This document shows, piece after piece, positions 41,816-50,991 of a stretch of 64,000 nt of DNA. The notes under the pieces were generated by a model. It saw only the letters and a program-made list of their open reading frames with translations. It was not told where the DNA came from and did not search any database. The position numbers and the translations under genes were made by a program. Source of the stretch: Arsukibacterium tuosuense (GTDB lineage: Bacteria; Pseudomonadota; Gammaproteobacteria; Enterobacterales; Alteromonadaceae). Within the stretch, counting starts at the first letter, position 1; every line of letters begins with the position of its first letter. The stretch covers positions 62,001-126,000 of the forward strand of contig NZ_OBEB01000010.1 of assembly GCF_900215315.1 (NCBI RefSeq), read 5' to 3'.

Positions 41816-44293
41816 CTAGTTCGCCGTATCTTGTTGTTGCAACGCAAGCCTGGCTTGCTGAACATTGCTGCTTTTTTTCTGCGGATGCAAGGCGATGATC
41901 CTATCGGCGCGCTCCAGCGCTGCGCTTGCCTGCTGCGGGTTGCCCTGCAACAAATAAGCTCTGGCAATGCCTGCCCAGGTATCGACAATGTCAGGATGGT
42001 CGGCGTTTTTTTCACCGTGCAACATAACGATCTGCTGATACAATTGCAGCGCGGCGTCGGTTTTCTGCTGCGCCAGATAGGTATCGGCCAGTACCTGAGC
42101 CGTTATCAAAGTACTGGGATGGCCCTCACCTAATTGTTTTTGTTGTTTATTATAGGCATCAAGTACCAGCTGCTCGGCTTCGCTAAACTGCTGCTGCAGG
42201 CGCAGTAATCGCGCCAGTTTCATCTGGCTTTGCAGGGTTTCAATATTGTCGCTGCCAAGCACCTCAGCGCGCTGTGCCAGTACCTGGCGAAACAGCACAT
42301 CTGCTTCTGCATACCGGCCCAGGCCGCGGTAGCTATCCGCCAGGTTATGCTTTGAACGCAGGGTAGCAGGGTGCAATTCACCCAACACTTCCGTCGCCAG
42401 TTCAATATGTCCGGTAATTACTGGTTCAGCCTTTTGGTACTGGCCAGAGCTTTCATAAATTGAACCCAGAGTACTCATACAGGTTAGCGTGGTGGGATGA
42501 CGTCTGCCCAACTGGCGCTCAGCCATATCAAAACAGCGTTTGTAGTAGTGCTCTGCCTGCTGGTACCGACCCAGCCAGTGATTGATCACACCAAGATTTG
42601 CCAATGAGTTAATGTTATCCCGGTGGTCTTCACCCAGCACCCGGATCCTATCCTGATATAACCTGAGCCACATTTGCTCAGATTTCTCCAACTCTCCTGC
42701 TTCCATATAAGCCGCAGCCAGGTTACCAATGGAGCCCAGGGTTAATTTGTGATCATTGCCGTACAACTGTTCAGCCAGCTTTAATGCCTGATAACGCAGC
42801 TCCAATACCTGGTCATTCTTAAACTGGTCCTGATAGATATAAGATAAGTTGGTCAGGATCTGCCAATACACCTCCGTTTCGGTAAAGTTATACTGCAGCG
42901 CCAGTTGCCTGGCTTGTTCCAGATGTTGCCGGGCGGCAGTTAACAAACCAAGCGAATGATAAGTACGGCCAATAATCCGGTGCACTGCTGCCGCCACTTC
43001 AGGTTGCTGGCTCAGGGCATGGTCGCTTTGTTCTGCCAATTGATTACTGGCCTCATCCAGCACATCCCGCACCTTAGGTTCGGCGCCCTGCGCCTCAACC
43101 GGGTCGGCCCTGCCCAGCATATTGGTAACAAATTCAGTTATTGCCAGCGCTTTGTCCCGCTGCAGCCGGGCAATATCCCGCTCTTGCTTTACCTGCTGCG
43201 CCTGTTGCCAGAATGCCGCACTAAACGCTGTAATACCACACAGAATAACCGCTGCCAAAGTGCTGCTGGCAGTATTACGCCGGACAAATGTCTGGCAGCG
43301 GTACCACCAGCTGCCGGGCCGGGCCTGGATAGGGTGCTTACCCAGAAAGCGCTTTATATCATCAGCAAACGCCGTGACCGATTGATAACGGTTGGCGGGC
43401 TCTTGCTGCAAGGCACGCCGGATAATCCAATGCACGTCGCTGCTGGCACTTTTTGCCACCAGTAACTGCAATACCAATCCTAAAGCGTACACATCGCTCA
43501 GGGCAGAAAGTGCTTTGCCCTGCTTTTGCTCCGGACTGGCAAAGTTTAAGGTTAAACCAAGTTGCTCAGTAGCTGTGGTTGCGTCGGTGCTGGTGGCACG
43601 GTTCAGCAAGCGGGCAATACCAAAATCCAGTAATTTTGGCTCGCCATGCTGGTCAATTAAAATATTGGACGGTTTAAGATCACAATGCACCACCATTTTC
43701 TGATGGGCAAACGCTACCGCGGCCATCACTTTGACAAACAATTGTAACCGCGCCGTCAGCGACAGCAAGCGCGCAGCACAGTACTTGTCAATCGGCTCAC
43801 CTTTAACATACTCCATAACCAGATAAGGCATACCGTCACGGGTAGTGCCGCCATCAAGTAACCTGGAAATAGCCGCATGCTCCAGATCCGCTAAAATTTG
43901 CCGCTCAGTTTTAAACGCATGCAGTAATACCGGATTAAACAAAGTGGTACCAATAACCTTAACTGCGACCTGCTTTTCAAATTGCTTATCTGCCCGCTCT
44001 GCCAGATAAACAGTACCCATACCGCCACGGCCAAGCTGGTGCACTAACTTATACTGGCCCAGGGTCATTCCGGTTAAATCCTGCTGGCTTCTCAGCAGGC
44101 TGGTCGCTTCTGCAGAAAGCATATCCTGTAGCTGTATGGTCTGGCCGTCACTGGCAAGCAGCTGCTGCAACGCCCGATAAAGTTCAGTATCGCCACTACT
44201 TTGCTGTTTAATAAAGCTATTGCGCTCAGCAGCGGGCAACTCTGTTGCCTGATAATAAATTTGCTCTATTCTAAGCCACATCTGCTTATCCAT
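41816..44293 (-). CDS. Ser/Thr protein kinase with C-terminal TPR repeats
   Basis: The 825-aa protein has an N-terminal leader, a Hanks-type kinase domain (~75-335), a single membrane helix near 350-370, and a C-terminal array of tetratricopeptide repeats of the TPR_12/kinesin-light-chain type (~430-800). Kinase motifs: LGRGGMGTVYLAE, VAVKVI, HCDLKPSN (Cys for Arg in HRD), LLDFGIARL and NFASPEQ. Cys in HRD suggests less dependence on activation-loop phosphorylation. It is divergent from an ECF sigma gene 83 bp away, a pairing typical for this kinase/TPR class. The kinase probably modulates that sigma factor. Confidence 0.9.
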   Translation of the reverse strand: MDKQMWLRIEQIYYQATELPAAERNSFIKQQSSGDTELYRALQQLLASDGQTIQLQDMLSAEATSLLRSQQDLTGMTLGQYKLVHQLGRGGMGTVYLAERADKQFEKQVAVKVIGTTLFNPVLLHAFKTERQILADLEHAAISRLLDGGTTRDGMPYLVMEYVKGEPIDKYCAARLLSLTARLQLFVKVMAAVAFAHQKMVVHCDLKPSNILIDQHGEPKLLDFGIARLLNRATSTDATTATEQLGLTLNFASPEQKQGKALSALSDVYALGLVLQLLVAKSASSDVHWIIRRALQQEPANRYQSVTAFADDIKRFLGKHPIQARPGSWWYRCQTFVRRNTASSTLAAVILCGITAFSAAFWQQAQQVKQERDIARLQRDKALAITEFVTNMLGRADPVEAQGAEPKVRDVLDEASNQLAEQSDHALSQQPEVAAAVHRIIGRTYHSLGLLTAARQHLEQARQLALQYNFTETEVYWQILTNLSYIYQDQFKNDQVLELRYQALKLAEQLYGNDHKLTLGSIGNLAAAYMEAGELEKSEQMWLRLYQDRIRVLGEDHRDNINSLANLGVINHWLGRYQQAEHYYKRCFDMAERQLGRRHPTTLTCMSTLGSIYESSGQYQKAEPVITGHIELATEVLGELHPATLRSKHNLADSYRGLGRYAEADVLFRQVLAQRAEVLGSDNIETLQSQMKLARLLRLQQQFSEAEQLVLDAYNKQQKQLGEGHPSTLITAQVLADTYLAQQKTDAALQLYQQIVMLHGEKNADHPDIVDTWAGIARAYLLQGNPQQASAALERADRIIALHPQKKSSNVQQARLALQQQDTAN

Positions 44294-44376
44294 TAATGCG
44301 TTGCCCCGCCTTTCCTAAATTAGCTAAAATGTGTCTATACTGTTAGTCCCATAACAGCCTAGTTGAAAATAGCTTT

Positions 44377-44934
44377 ATGTCTATTGTTAAGGAACACAAT
44401 GATGTTACTGCCCTGCTGGGCAAATGGCGTGATGGCGACCTGCAGGCAGAGCAGCAATTAAGCATCCTGGTGCAGGATAAGTTGCATCAGCTGGCGGCAA
44501 AATATATGCGCCAGGAGCGGCCAAACCATACTCTGCAGGCCACCGCGCTGGTCAATGAAGCCTTTATTGGTCTGATGCAGGCAGAAGTAGATTACCAGGA
44601 CAGGTTACATTTTTTCAGGCTGGCCGGCAGTATTATGCGCCGTATTCTGGTAGACCATGCCAGGGCGCGAAATGCCGCCAAACGGGGAGATGGTTTATTA
44701 CAGGTTACTCTGACCGATGATGTACTGCAGGGCGATGATAGCAGCAGTATTATTGGCTTGCACAATGCCATGACAGCGTTGGCTGAGTTTGACCAGCAAA
44801 AAGCCGAGATCCTCGATTTACAGTTCTTTGCCGGTTTAAGCCCGGCACAGATTGGTGACTTATATGGCGTTTCCGGCAAAACCATAGAGCGCAGTTCCAA
44901 GCTGGCAAGAGCCTGGCTTAGCCAGGCCATGTAG
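44377..44934 (+). CDS. ECF-type sigma factor (Sig-70_X6/TIGR02999-like)
   Basis: The 185-aa protein shows sigma region 2 (~35-95; LQATALVNEAFIGLMQ, RLHFFRLAGSIMRRILVDHARARNAAKRG) and region 4 (~125-180; EILDLQFFAGLSPAQIGDLYGVSGKTIERSSKLARAWL). This subgroup is usually encoded beside membrane Ser/Thr kinases, without a classical anti-sigma factor, as here with the divergent kinase-TPR gene. Its target promoters cannot be derived from this window. Confidence 0.92.
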   Translation: MSIVKEHNDVTALLGKWRDGDLQAEQQLSILVQDKLHQLAAKYMRQERPNHTLQATALVNEAFIGLMQAEVDYQDRLHFFRLAGSIMRRILVDHARARNAAKRGDGLLQVTLTDDVLQGDDSSSIIGLHNAMTALAEFDQQKAEILDLQFFAGLSPAQIGDLYGVSGKTIERSSKLARAWLSQAM

Positions 44935-45003
44935 CCTTTATTACCCTGATTTCCCGTCATTTTAAGTTTTTTTTCATTTTGTTGTCTTTTTATCCGGCTA
45001 AAT

Positions 45004-45063
45004 CCGCTTACTACTATAACAGCCCAGTTAAGCGGTATGGCTGACGAGTTGTCATTGTGACAA
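45004..45063 (+). promoter_or_regulatory. two inverted repeats in stress-protein leader
   Basis: CCGCTTA (45004-45010) is mirrored by TAAGCGG (45029-45035), with a TATAAC hexamer (45015-45020) between. Further on, TTGTCA-N3-TGACAA (45049-45063) is a perfect palindrome 28 bp before the ATG at 45091. The second resembles dimeric-regulator sites but does not match the FNR or CRP consensus. Confidence 0.35.
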
Positions 45064-45090
45064 AAACGTACAGATAAACCGGGTAACGCT

Positions 45091-45969
45091 ATGAAACAGG
45101 TATTCAAACATTTACTGATTGTGCTGCAGAACCAGGCCGATGACGAGCAAGTATTAGCCAGAGCCATAAATCTGGCCAGACAACACCACAGCAAACTGAC
45201 ATTGTTTTGCTCATGGTATAAAAAGCGCCAGCTAGCCGACATTAATGAGCAGGCGGAACACTACCGGCAGCAGCTGTTACAGCAAATCAGCCAGGCGGGA
45301 ATACCTGTAGCAATTGCCGATATCAGCATTGACTGGCAACAACCGGCGCAACGAGCCATAGACCAGCTGTTGCAACAACACGACATCAGCCTGATTATTA
45401 AACAGCAGCAAGCTAAACGCAGTATATTGTCCTGGCTGGTACCCGATGTGGAACATTATCTGATCAACAGCTGTGATTTGCCGGTTTGGCTGGTTAAGCA
45501 GCGCACAGCAAGCAGTGAGCTGAGCATTCTTGCCTGCCTGGATGTCGACGGCAGTGCACAACAGCAATATCAATTAAACGATGCAATCTTGTCGATTGGC
45601 GAACAGTTAGTACAACAAGATAGTAAACAATTACACATACTGAATTGCTACCAGACGGACGATTACAGCATGAGCCTGCCCTACGACAGCAACCATGGCT
45701 TTGCGCCACTGCCGGATGTTCAGCAGCAACATAATGATAAACTCACACCCTATATTGCAGAGCATCAGCTAACGGCAGAAACGGTGCACCTGAGTGAGGG
45801 GCTGCCCGATGATGAAATTCCTAAAGCCGTGCAGAATTATCACTGCCAGCTGGCGATTATTGGCAACAGCCATCCGCATAACTTCAGTTCAGTGCTGTTC
45901 GGCGACACCGCCCACTATTTAAGCCGGCATACTCCCTGTGATGTGCTAATTGTTAAACAGTTGGCTTAG
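45091..45969 (+). CDS. tandem-domain universal stress protein
   Basis: The 292-aa protein holds two UspA folds (~1-140 and ~150-292), like UspE. The second half keeps the ATP-type loop pattern (LAIIGNSHPHNFSSVLFGDTA, ending TPCDVLIVK). The first half is more diverged (VEHYLINSCDLPVWLVK). Usp proteins support survival in growth arrest, oxidative or anaerobic stress. It is convergent with the FixL-like PAS/GGDEF/EAL gene; the two stops overlap by 4 bp. Its leader contains two inverted repeats. Confidence 0.9.
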   Translation: MKQVFKHLLIVLQNQADDEQVLARAINLARQHHSKLTLFCSWYKKRQLADINEQAEHYRQQLLQQISQAGIPVAIADISIDWQQPAQRAIDQLLQQHDISLIIKQQQAKRSILSWLVPDVEHYLINSCDLPVWLVKQRTASSELSILACLDVDGSAQQQYQLNDAILSIGEQLVQQDSKQLHILNCYQTDDYSMSLPYDSNHGFAPLPDVQQQHNDKLTPYIAEHQLTAETVHLSEGLPDDEIPKAVQNYHCQLAIIGNSHPHNFSSVLFGDTAHYLSRHTPCDVLIVKQLA

Positions 45970-48401
45970 CCGGCTGCGATAAGCTGCTGCTCAATATCGG
46001 CCAGTGCTGTGGGTTTGGCATATAAATAACCCTGGCCAAACTGACAGCCCAGCGTCGCCAGCAGTTGTTGCTGGGACGGGGTTTCAATGCCCTCGGCAAT
46101 TACCTCAACTTCAATAGCGCTGGCCATTGCCAGCATGGCTTTTACCAAACTGAGGTTATGACCATTGTCGAGTGCCTGTACAAAGGTTTTGTCAATTTTA
46201 ATAAAGTCGATAGGTAACGAGGTCAGGTAGGATAACGACGAATAGCCGGTGCCAAAATCATCAATAGCAATTTTAATACCGGCACGACGAAAGGCATTCA
46301 GGTTCGCCAACGTCGTCGGCGATTTATCCATGGCCACCCCCTCGGTAATTTCCAGTTGCAGGCAGTCCGGAGCCAGCTGCAATTGCTGCAGTTTGTCCAT
46401 AATAAACTGATACAGCGCCGGGTCAGAAAAATGCTTACTGGTAATATTTACTGCCACAGCCTGGGGGGTTAAACCTGCCTGCTGCCACTCGCTGAGTTGT
46501 TGCAGTACCGCATTTATTACCCAGCAATCCAGTTTCTTGCCCAGATTTACAGCCTCAGCAACCGCGACAAAGACATCCGGTGCCACCGTACCCAGCGCTG
46601 CATCATGCCAGCGCACCAGCGCTTCATAGCCAATAAGTTGTTCAGTTAATAACCGGTACTTCGGCTGCAGTACTACAGTCAGTAAATTGTGCTCCAGCGC
46701 ACGCCGCAAGCCCTGCTCAAGCTCCAACCTTCGGGTCAGGGCGCTGTGAATATCTTCATGGTACAGTCGTAACGGCAGGCCCTGATGTTTGGCGTCGAAC
46801 ATGGCTGACTCTGCCTGCTGAATAAGTTCGGTAAACTGGCTCGAGTCATCCGGGAACATGCTGATACCGATACAGATAGACGGGGCTATTTTCTCCTGGG
46901 CCAGCCAGTAAGGCTCGGTGCATTGCTCAATTAACTGATAAACAAAGGGCAGTAATTCACTGCGCTCAGCCAACGGTAGCAAGACAATAAAATCATCAGC
47001 ACCGGGCCGGCAAACCAGCGCGCCACCCGGCAATAAACTTTGCAGCCGGTGCGCCGCTTCAATCAGCATTAAATCACCAAACTCGTAGCCGTACTTTTCA
47101 TTAATCAACCGGAAGCGATGACAGTCAATAAACAGCACAGCGTAAACGGCGTCAGCATCAGAGCGCCGGCCAAACTGCTCCATCAACCCCTCTTTATTTA
47201 GCAAACCGGTTAAACTGTCAAAGCTGGTAAGAAACTTTGCGTGATTTTTGGCTTTAACCTGCTCAGTAATATCAATACCCACGCCTTGTATTTCATCCGT
47301 TGAGTCGGCTTTACCCGCCAGGCTGCTGAAGGTCCAGTCAACCCAATGTATGGCATTGTCGGCCCCCAGCATCCGCACCGACAATGAGATAGTCTGCGCC
47401 TCGCCGCCTTGTCGTAATTGGGTCAGCAACGCCTCGACGCTGTGCCGCTCATCGGCATGAATAAATTCAAAAATAGATATACCCAGCATCTGATATAACT
47501 GCTGGTTCAGTTGCCGGCTAAAGGCATTATTAACAAATGTCAGCCGGGAGTTTTTACTTAGCCGGCAAATAAATTCTTTCTGGTTCTGCACAATATCGCG
47601 GTAACGTTGTTCGGCAGAAATAAGTCGCTGCAATACTGCTTTAAATTCTGACAAGTCATGGCATACGCCAACAAAAATCCGGCCTTGTTCGGTAATCGAC
47701 TCGCCCACTGATAAATGCATTGGAAAAACCGAGCCATCTTTATGCTGCGCCTGGACATCACGGCCAATACCGATAATTTTTGCTTTACCACTGACTTTGT
47801 AATTATCAATAAAACTATCGTGCTGGCCTGCGTGTTGCTGGGTCATCAGCATGCTGACATTCTGGCCAATCACTTCCTGTTTTTTATAACCAAACAGCTG
47901 TTCTGCGCCGCGGTTAAAGCTTTGCACTATGCCAAACTCATCAATTGAAATAATGCCATCAACGGCAGCCTCCAGCAGCGCATCCTGCACCGACAATACC
48001 TTTAAATGCGCTTTGACACTGGCCTGATAGGCGGTCAGGTCATGGCAAATACCAACAAAATAGCGTTTACCATTGGTTTTTGACTCGCCAACAGACAAAT
48101 GCATCGGAAATATTGACCCATCCTTGCGTTTACCTTGCACATCACGACCAATGCCAATAATTTTTGCCGGCTTTTTATCCTTGATATAGTTCTTCAGATA
48201 GCTGTCGTGCTCGCCGTGAAAGGGTTCAGGCATAAGCAAGCGTACATTCTGTCCGACACATTCTGCAGCACTGTAACCAAATAGTTTTTCTGCGGAAGGT
48301 GAGAAGAAACAGATTAGTCCTTGTTGATCAATCACAATAATGGCATCAACGGCCGAGTGGACAATCGCATCCTGCAGCTGGCTTAACTGAAACGTCTCCA
48401 T
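45966..48401 (-). CDS. PAS-PAS-PAS-GGDEF*-EAL protein with two FixL-like PAS domains
   Basis: The 811-aa protein has three PAS domains (~5-125, ~135-250, ~265-385), a GGDEF-fold domain (~390-550) and an EAL domain (~560-805). PAS1 and PAS2 strongly recall the FixL haem PAS. They keep the proximal-His block (H65-DSYL and H194-DSFI), the IIGIGRDV segment with R86 and R214 at the FixL R220 position, and KDGS-FPMHLSVGES. The GGDEF signature reads GADDF and is probably inactive. The EAL domain keeps EALVRW, EITEG, DDFGTGYSS, KIDKTF and EGIET. Expected activity is c-di-GMP hydrolysis controlled by a haem ligand such as O2, by analogy with DosP. Haem binding is inferred. Confidence 0.88.
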   Translation of the reverse strand: METFQLSQLQDAIVHSAVDAIIVIDQQGLICFFSPSAEKLFGYSAAECVGQNVRLLMPEPFHGEHDSYLKNYIKDKKPAKIIGIGRDVQGKRKDGSIFPMHLSVGESKTNGKRYFVGICHDLTAYQASVKAHLKVLSVQDALLEAAVDGIISIDEFGIVQSFNRGAEQLFGYKKQEVIGQNVSMLMTQQHAGQHDSFIDNYKVSGKAKIIGIGRDVQAQHKDGSVFPMHLSVGESITEQGRIFVGVCHDLSEFKAVLQRLISAEQRYRDIVQNQKEFICRLSKNSRLTFVNNAFSRQLNQQLYQMLGISIFEFIHADERHSVEALLTQLRQGGEAQTISLSVRMLGADNAIHWVDWTFSSLAGKADSTDEIQGVGIDITEQVKAKNHAKFLTSFDSLTGLLNKEGLMEQFGRRSDADAVYAVLFIDCHRFRLINEKYGYEFGDLMLIEAAHRLQSLLPGGALVCRPGADDFIVLLPLAERSELLPFVYQLIEQCTEPYWLAQEKIAPSICIGISMFPDDSSQFTELIQQAESAMFDAKHQGLPLRLYHEDIHSALTRRLELEQGLRRALEHNLLTVVLQPKYRLLTEQLIGYEALVRWHDAALGTVAPDVFVAVAEAVNLGKKLDCWVINAVLQQLSEWQQAGLTPQAVAVNITSKHFSDPALYQFIMDKLQQLQLAPDCLQLEITEGVAMDKSPTTLANLNAFRRAGIKIAIDDFGTGYSSLSYLTSLPIDFIKIDKTFVQALDNGHNLSLVKAMLAMASAIEVEVIAEGIETPSQQQLLATLGCQFGQGYLYAKPTALADIEQQLIAAG

Positions 48402-48569
48402 ACTTAGTATTACTCTTTAGCTGGTAAGCCACATAACAAATTTAAATACAAAATTAGTGGTTTATTGACAATTAGGACAACTGTAGAAGCTATGCTTATT
48501 TATTGCCAACAATTAAACCCAAAACAGGTCTGAAAGGATGTCAGTTGGGGAGAAATAGTTAAATAATCT

Positions 48570-48599
48570 TTGACTGCTACTTAGCACAGGACATAAATA
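48570..48599 (+). promoter_or_regulatory. possible promoter of VOC-cupin operon
   Basis: TTGACT (48570-48575) and TAAATA (48594-48599) are 18 bp apart in the 292-bp gap between divergent genes. The match is moderate and other AT-rich hexamers are nearby. Nothing else was recognised in this gap. Confidence 0.3.
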
Positions 48600-48693
48600 A
48601 CCTGCTTTGCCACTGCTCTGTTTGCTGGCGACTTGCGTATACTGCTGCCAGCATAAATAAACTAATACATTTTAACTAACCGGAGAATTTCAG

Positions 48694-49065
48694 ATGATCA
48701 GCTACGTAACCCTGGGTGTGAATAATTTAACTGCTGCTAAGGCATTTTACGGTGAATTACTGGCAGAATTAGGTGGCAAATCACTACTTGATATGGGCCG
48801 TATCGCCTTCTTTGGTAAAAGTATGGCCCAGCCGATGCTGGCCATATGCGAACCGTTCAACCAACAGCCTGCAACGCCGGGCAATGGCAACATGGTGTCG
48901 TTTCAACCGGGTTCTAAGGAGAAAGTCGATGCGCTGTACCACAAAGCCATAGCGTTGGGTGCGAGTTGTGATGGTGCCCCGGGCCAACGCATTGCTAACA
49001 CTTTTTATGGTGCTTATATAAAAGATACTGATGGTAATAAACTGTGTTTCTGCCACTTTGGTTAA
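48694..49065 (+). CDS. VOC/glyoxalase-family protein
   Basis: The 123-aa protein is a single vicinal-oxygen-chelate domain (MISYVTLGVNNLTAAKAFY at the start, then FYGAYIKDTDGNKLCFCH at the end). Members include glyoxalases, dioxygenases and fosfomycin-resistance proteins, but this small subgroup is uncharacterised. It has a CGGAG-type ribosome site. It is 13 bp before the cupin gene and probably co-transcribed with it and the DUF2805 gene. Confidence 0.85.
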   Translation: MISYVTLGVNNLTAAKAFYGELLAELGGKSLLDMGRIAFFGKSMAQPMLAICEPFNQQPATPGNGNMVSFQPGSKEKVDALYHKAIALGASCDGAPGQRIANTFYGAYIKDTDGNKLCFCHFG

Positions 49066-49078
49066 AGGTTAGTCAGTG

Positions 49079-49786
49079 ATGCAACTCAACAGTAATTTCA
49101 GTCAGCGGGCAGTAATCCTGCCCGCTGACTATAAATTTATTGCTTCGCCGCTGGCCGGTGTCAGCCGGATGATGCTGGACCGGGCAGGGAATGAAGTGGC
49201 CCGTGCTACCAGTATTGTCCGCTACGAGGCGGGCAGTGGCTATAGTAGCCATACCCATGACGGCGGTGAGGAAATTCTGGTGCTGGAAGGTGTGTTCAGT
49301 GATGAACATGGTGATTATCCGGCCGGTACTTATTTGCGTAACCCTCCCGGCAGCTCACATCAGCCCTTTTCTGAAAACGGCTGTACTCTACTGGTTAAAC
49401 TATGGCAATTTGCGGCAACTGACACTGAACAGCTGGCAATCAATACTCATCAGCAACACTGGCGGCCCGGTCTGGTGCCAGGCTTGTCGGTACTGCCATT
49501 ACATGAACACGATGGGGTCAGTACGGCACTGGTACGCTGGGCACCGGAGACCCAATTTAACCAGCATATTCATGTCGGCGGCGAGGAAATTCTGGTGCTT
49601 GAAGGGCTGTTCTGCGACGAATATGGCCAATACCCTGCAGGTAGCTGGATACGCAGCCCCCGCTACAGCCAGCACACCCCTTTTACTCAAGCTGAAGGAG
49701 CCCTGATTTACGTTAAAGTTGGCCATTTAGGCGCAGGCTTACTGGGCGATAAATTTATCCAAGGTAAACAGGATACAACACTATGA
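49079..49786 (+). CDS. double-cupin protein, ChrR-like
   Basis: The 235-aa protein has two ChrR-type cupin domains in tandem. The motifs repeat almost exactly: SSHTHDGGEEILVLEGVFSDEHGDYPAGTY in the first (Ser-His-x-His...Glu) and NQHIHVGGEEILVLEG-FCDEYGQYPAGSW in the second. Both keep the metal-binding His-x-His and Glu. ChrR cupins bind zinc and may act as anti-sigma modules, but no ECF sigma gene is adjacent and the N-terminal anti-sigma domain is missing, so an enzyme or stand-alone sensor is more likely. ATG at 49079 is preferred over the GTG directly before it. Confidence 0.85.
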   Translation: MQLNSNFSQRAVILPADYKFIASPLAGVSRMMLDRAGNEVARATSIVRYEAGSGYSSHTHDGGEEILVLEGVFSDEHGDYPAGTYLRNPPGSSHQPFSENGCTLLVKLWQFAATDTEQLAINTHQQHWRPGLVPGLSVLPLHEHDGVSTALVRWAPETQFNQHIHVGGEEILVLEGLFCDEYGQYPAGSWIRSPRYSQHTPFTQAEGALIYVKVGHLGAGLLGDKFIQGKQDTTL

Positions 49787-50037
49787 GCCACCACTTCAGC
49801 GCGGCTGATTTATCCCGCATTATTGAGATGGCCTGGGAAGATCGCACGCCATTTGAAGCGATTGAGCAGTTATATGGTTTAAGCGAACCGGCGCTGATTA
49901 AACTAATGCGCCGCGAACTTAAAGCCGGCTCGTTCCGGCTCTGGCGGGCCCGGGTCAGCGGCCGCAATACCAAGCACCTGAAGCTACGCAACCCAGCTAT
50001 CAGCCGTGCCTACTGCCCAACCCAATATAAACGCTAA
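49783..50037 (+). CDS. DUF2805/TIGR03643 small protein
   Basis: The 84-aa basic protein matches the TIGR03643 family (IIEMAWEDRTPFEAIEQLYGLSE, LIKLMRRELKAGSFRLWRARVSGRNTKHLK). The helical N-terminal part resembles a helix-turn-helix, but the function is not established. It overlaps the cupin gene by 4 bp (ATGA), so the two are translationally coupled. Confidence 0.88.
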   Translation: MSHHFSAADLSRIIEMAWEDRTPFEAIEQLYGLSEPALIKLMRRELKAGSFRLWRARVSGRNTKHLKLRNPAISRAYCPTQYKR

Positions 50038-50052
50038 GCCAACTCAGCTGAC

Positions 50053-50991
50053 TCAGTAAACCGATAACCCCAGCTGTCCTGCCAGCTGGGTAATCATATG
50101 CATCCCCCGGCAGGAGTTGCCAAAATTATTCAGTTTCGGGCTCCAGGCGGCAATAACGCCATAATTTGGCACTATTGCAGCTATACCGCCACCGACACCA
50201 CTTTTCGCCGGTAACCCCACGGTAAAGGCAAATTCACCCGACTGATCATACATACCGCTGGTTGATAAAATGGCATTGACTCGGTGGGCATCGCGCCGGC
50301 TGCAAATACTTTGCTCATTTACCGGGTGCACACCGCGGTTGGCTAAAAACAGTAAACTGAGTGCCAGTTGTTTACAGCTCATTTCAACAGAGCACTGATA
50401 AAAGTAGTGATCCAGCACAGCCGGGACTTCGGCTTCAATATTACCAAAACTTTTCATCAGGTAAGCCAGCGCGGCGTTGCGGTTACCATGTTCTTTTTCT
50501 GAATGGTAAACGGCGTTATCAACCCATATTTCTTCGGTCATTGCCAGGCTGCGAATAAAATTAAGGGCAGCCGCTTTACTGGCCGAATAATGGCTGACCA
50601 GCATATCGGCAACAACCAGGGCGCCGGCATTAATAAAGGGATTGCGCGGAATACCGTGCTCCCACTCCAGCTGGACAATAGAGTTAAAAGGCTGGCCGGA
50701 GGGTTCCATATGCACCCGTTGCCACAGCGCATCGCCCTTACGGTTCATCGCTTGCACCAGGCCAAATATTTTTGACACACTTTGAATAGAAAAGGCGGTG
50801 TCGGCATCACCAGCACTGTGCACCTGGCCATCAATGGTAGCGACCGCCAGGCCAATTTGCTCAGGCGCTACCGCAGCCAGTGCCGGAATATAATCCGCCA
50901 CCTTGCCCTGCTCCGGTAACTGTCGCGCCTCTTCCAGCAAACTTTGCAATAGCAAAGATAAATTAGAGGGTTGTTTAGGGGTACCTTCCAT
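50053..50991 (-). CDS. glsA: glutaminase A
   Basis: The 312-aa enzyme converts glutamine to glutamate and ammonia in the cytoplasm. It has the serine-beta-lactamase-like fold. Seen: catalytic FSIQSVSKIF (Ser-x-x-Lys), NPFINAGAL, YHSEKEHGNRNAALAY, and PAKSGVGGGI near the C-terminus. ATG at 50991 is chosen because it gives the usual family length (about 308 aa) and has GAGAG upstream; an in-frame start at 51072 would add an unrelated 27 residues. Monocistronic; convergent with the DUF2805 gene, 15 bp apart. Confidence 0.95.
   Translation of the reverse strand: MEGTPKQPSNLSLLLQSLLEEARQLPEQGKVADYIPALAAVAPEQIGLAVATIDGQVHSAGDADTAFSIQSVSKIFGLVQAMNRKGDALWQRVHMEPSGQPFNSIVQLEWEHGIPRNPFINAGALVVADMLVSHYSASKAAALNFIRSLAMTEEIWVDNAVYHSEKEHGNRNAALAYLMKSFGNIEAEVPAVLDHYFYQCSVEMSCKQLALSLLFLANRGVHPVNEQSICSRRDAHRVNAILSTSGMYDQSGEFAFTVGLPAKSGVGGGIAAIVPNYGVIAAWSPKLNNFGNSCRGMHMITQLAGQLGLSVY

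Noticed and set aside
48465..48470. Perfect TTGACA -35 upstream of the VOC gene
   Set aside because: No -10-like hexamer lies 16-18 bp downstream; the nearest TATGCT is 20 bp away.
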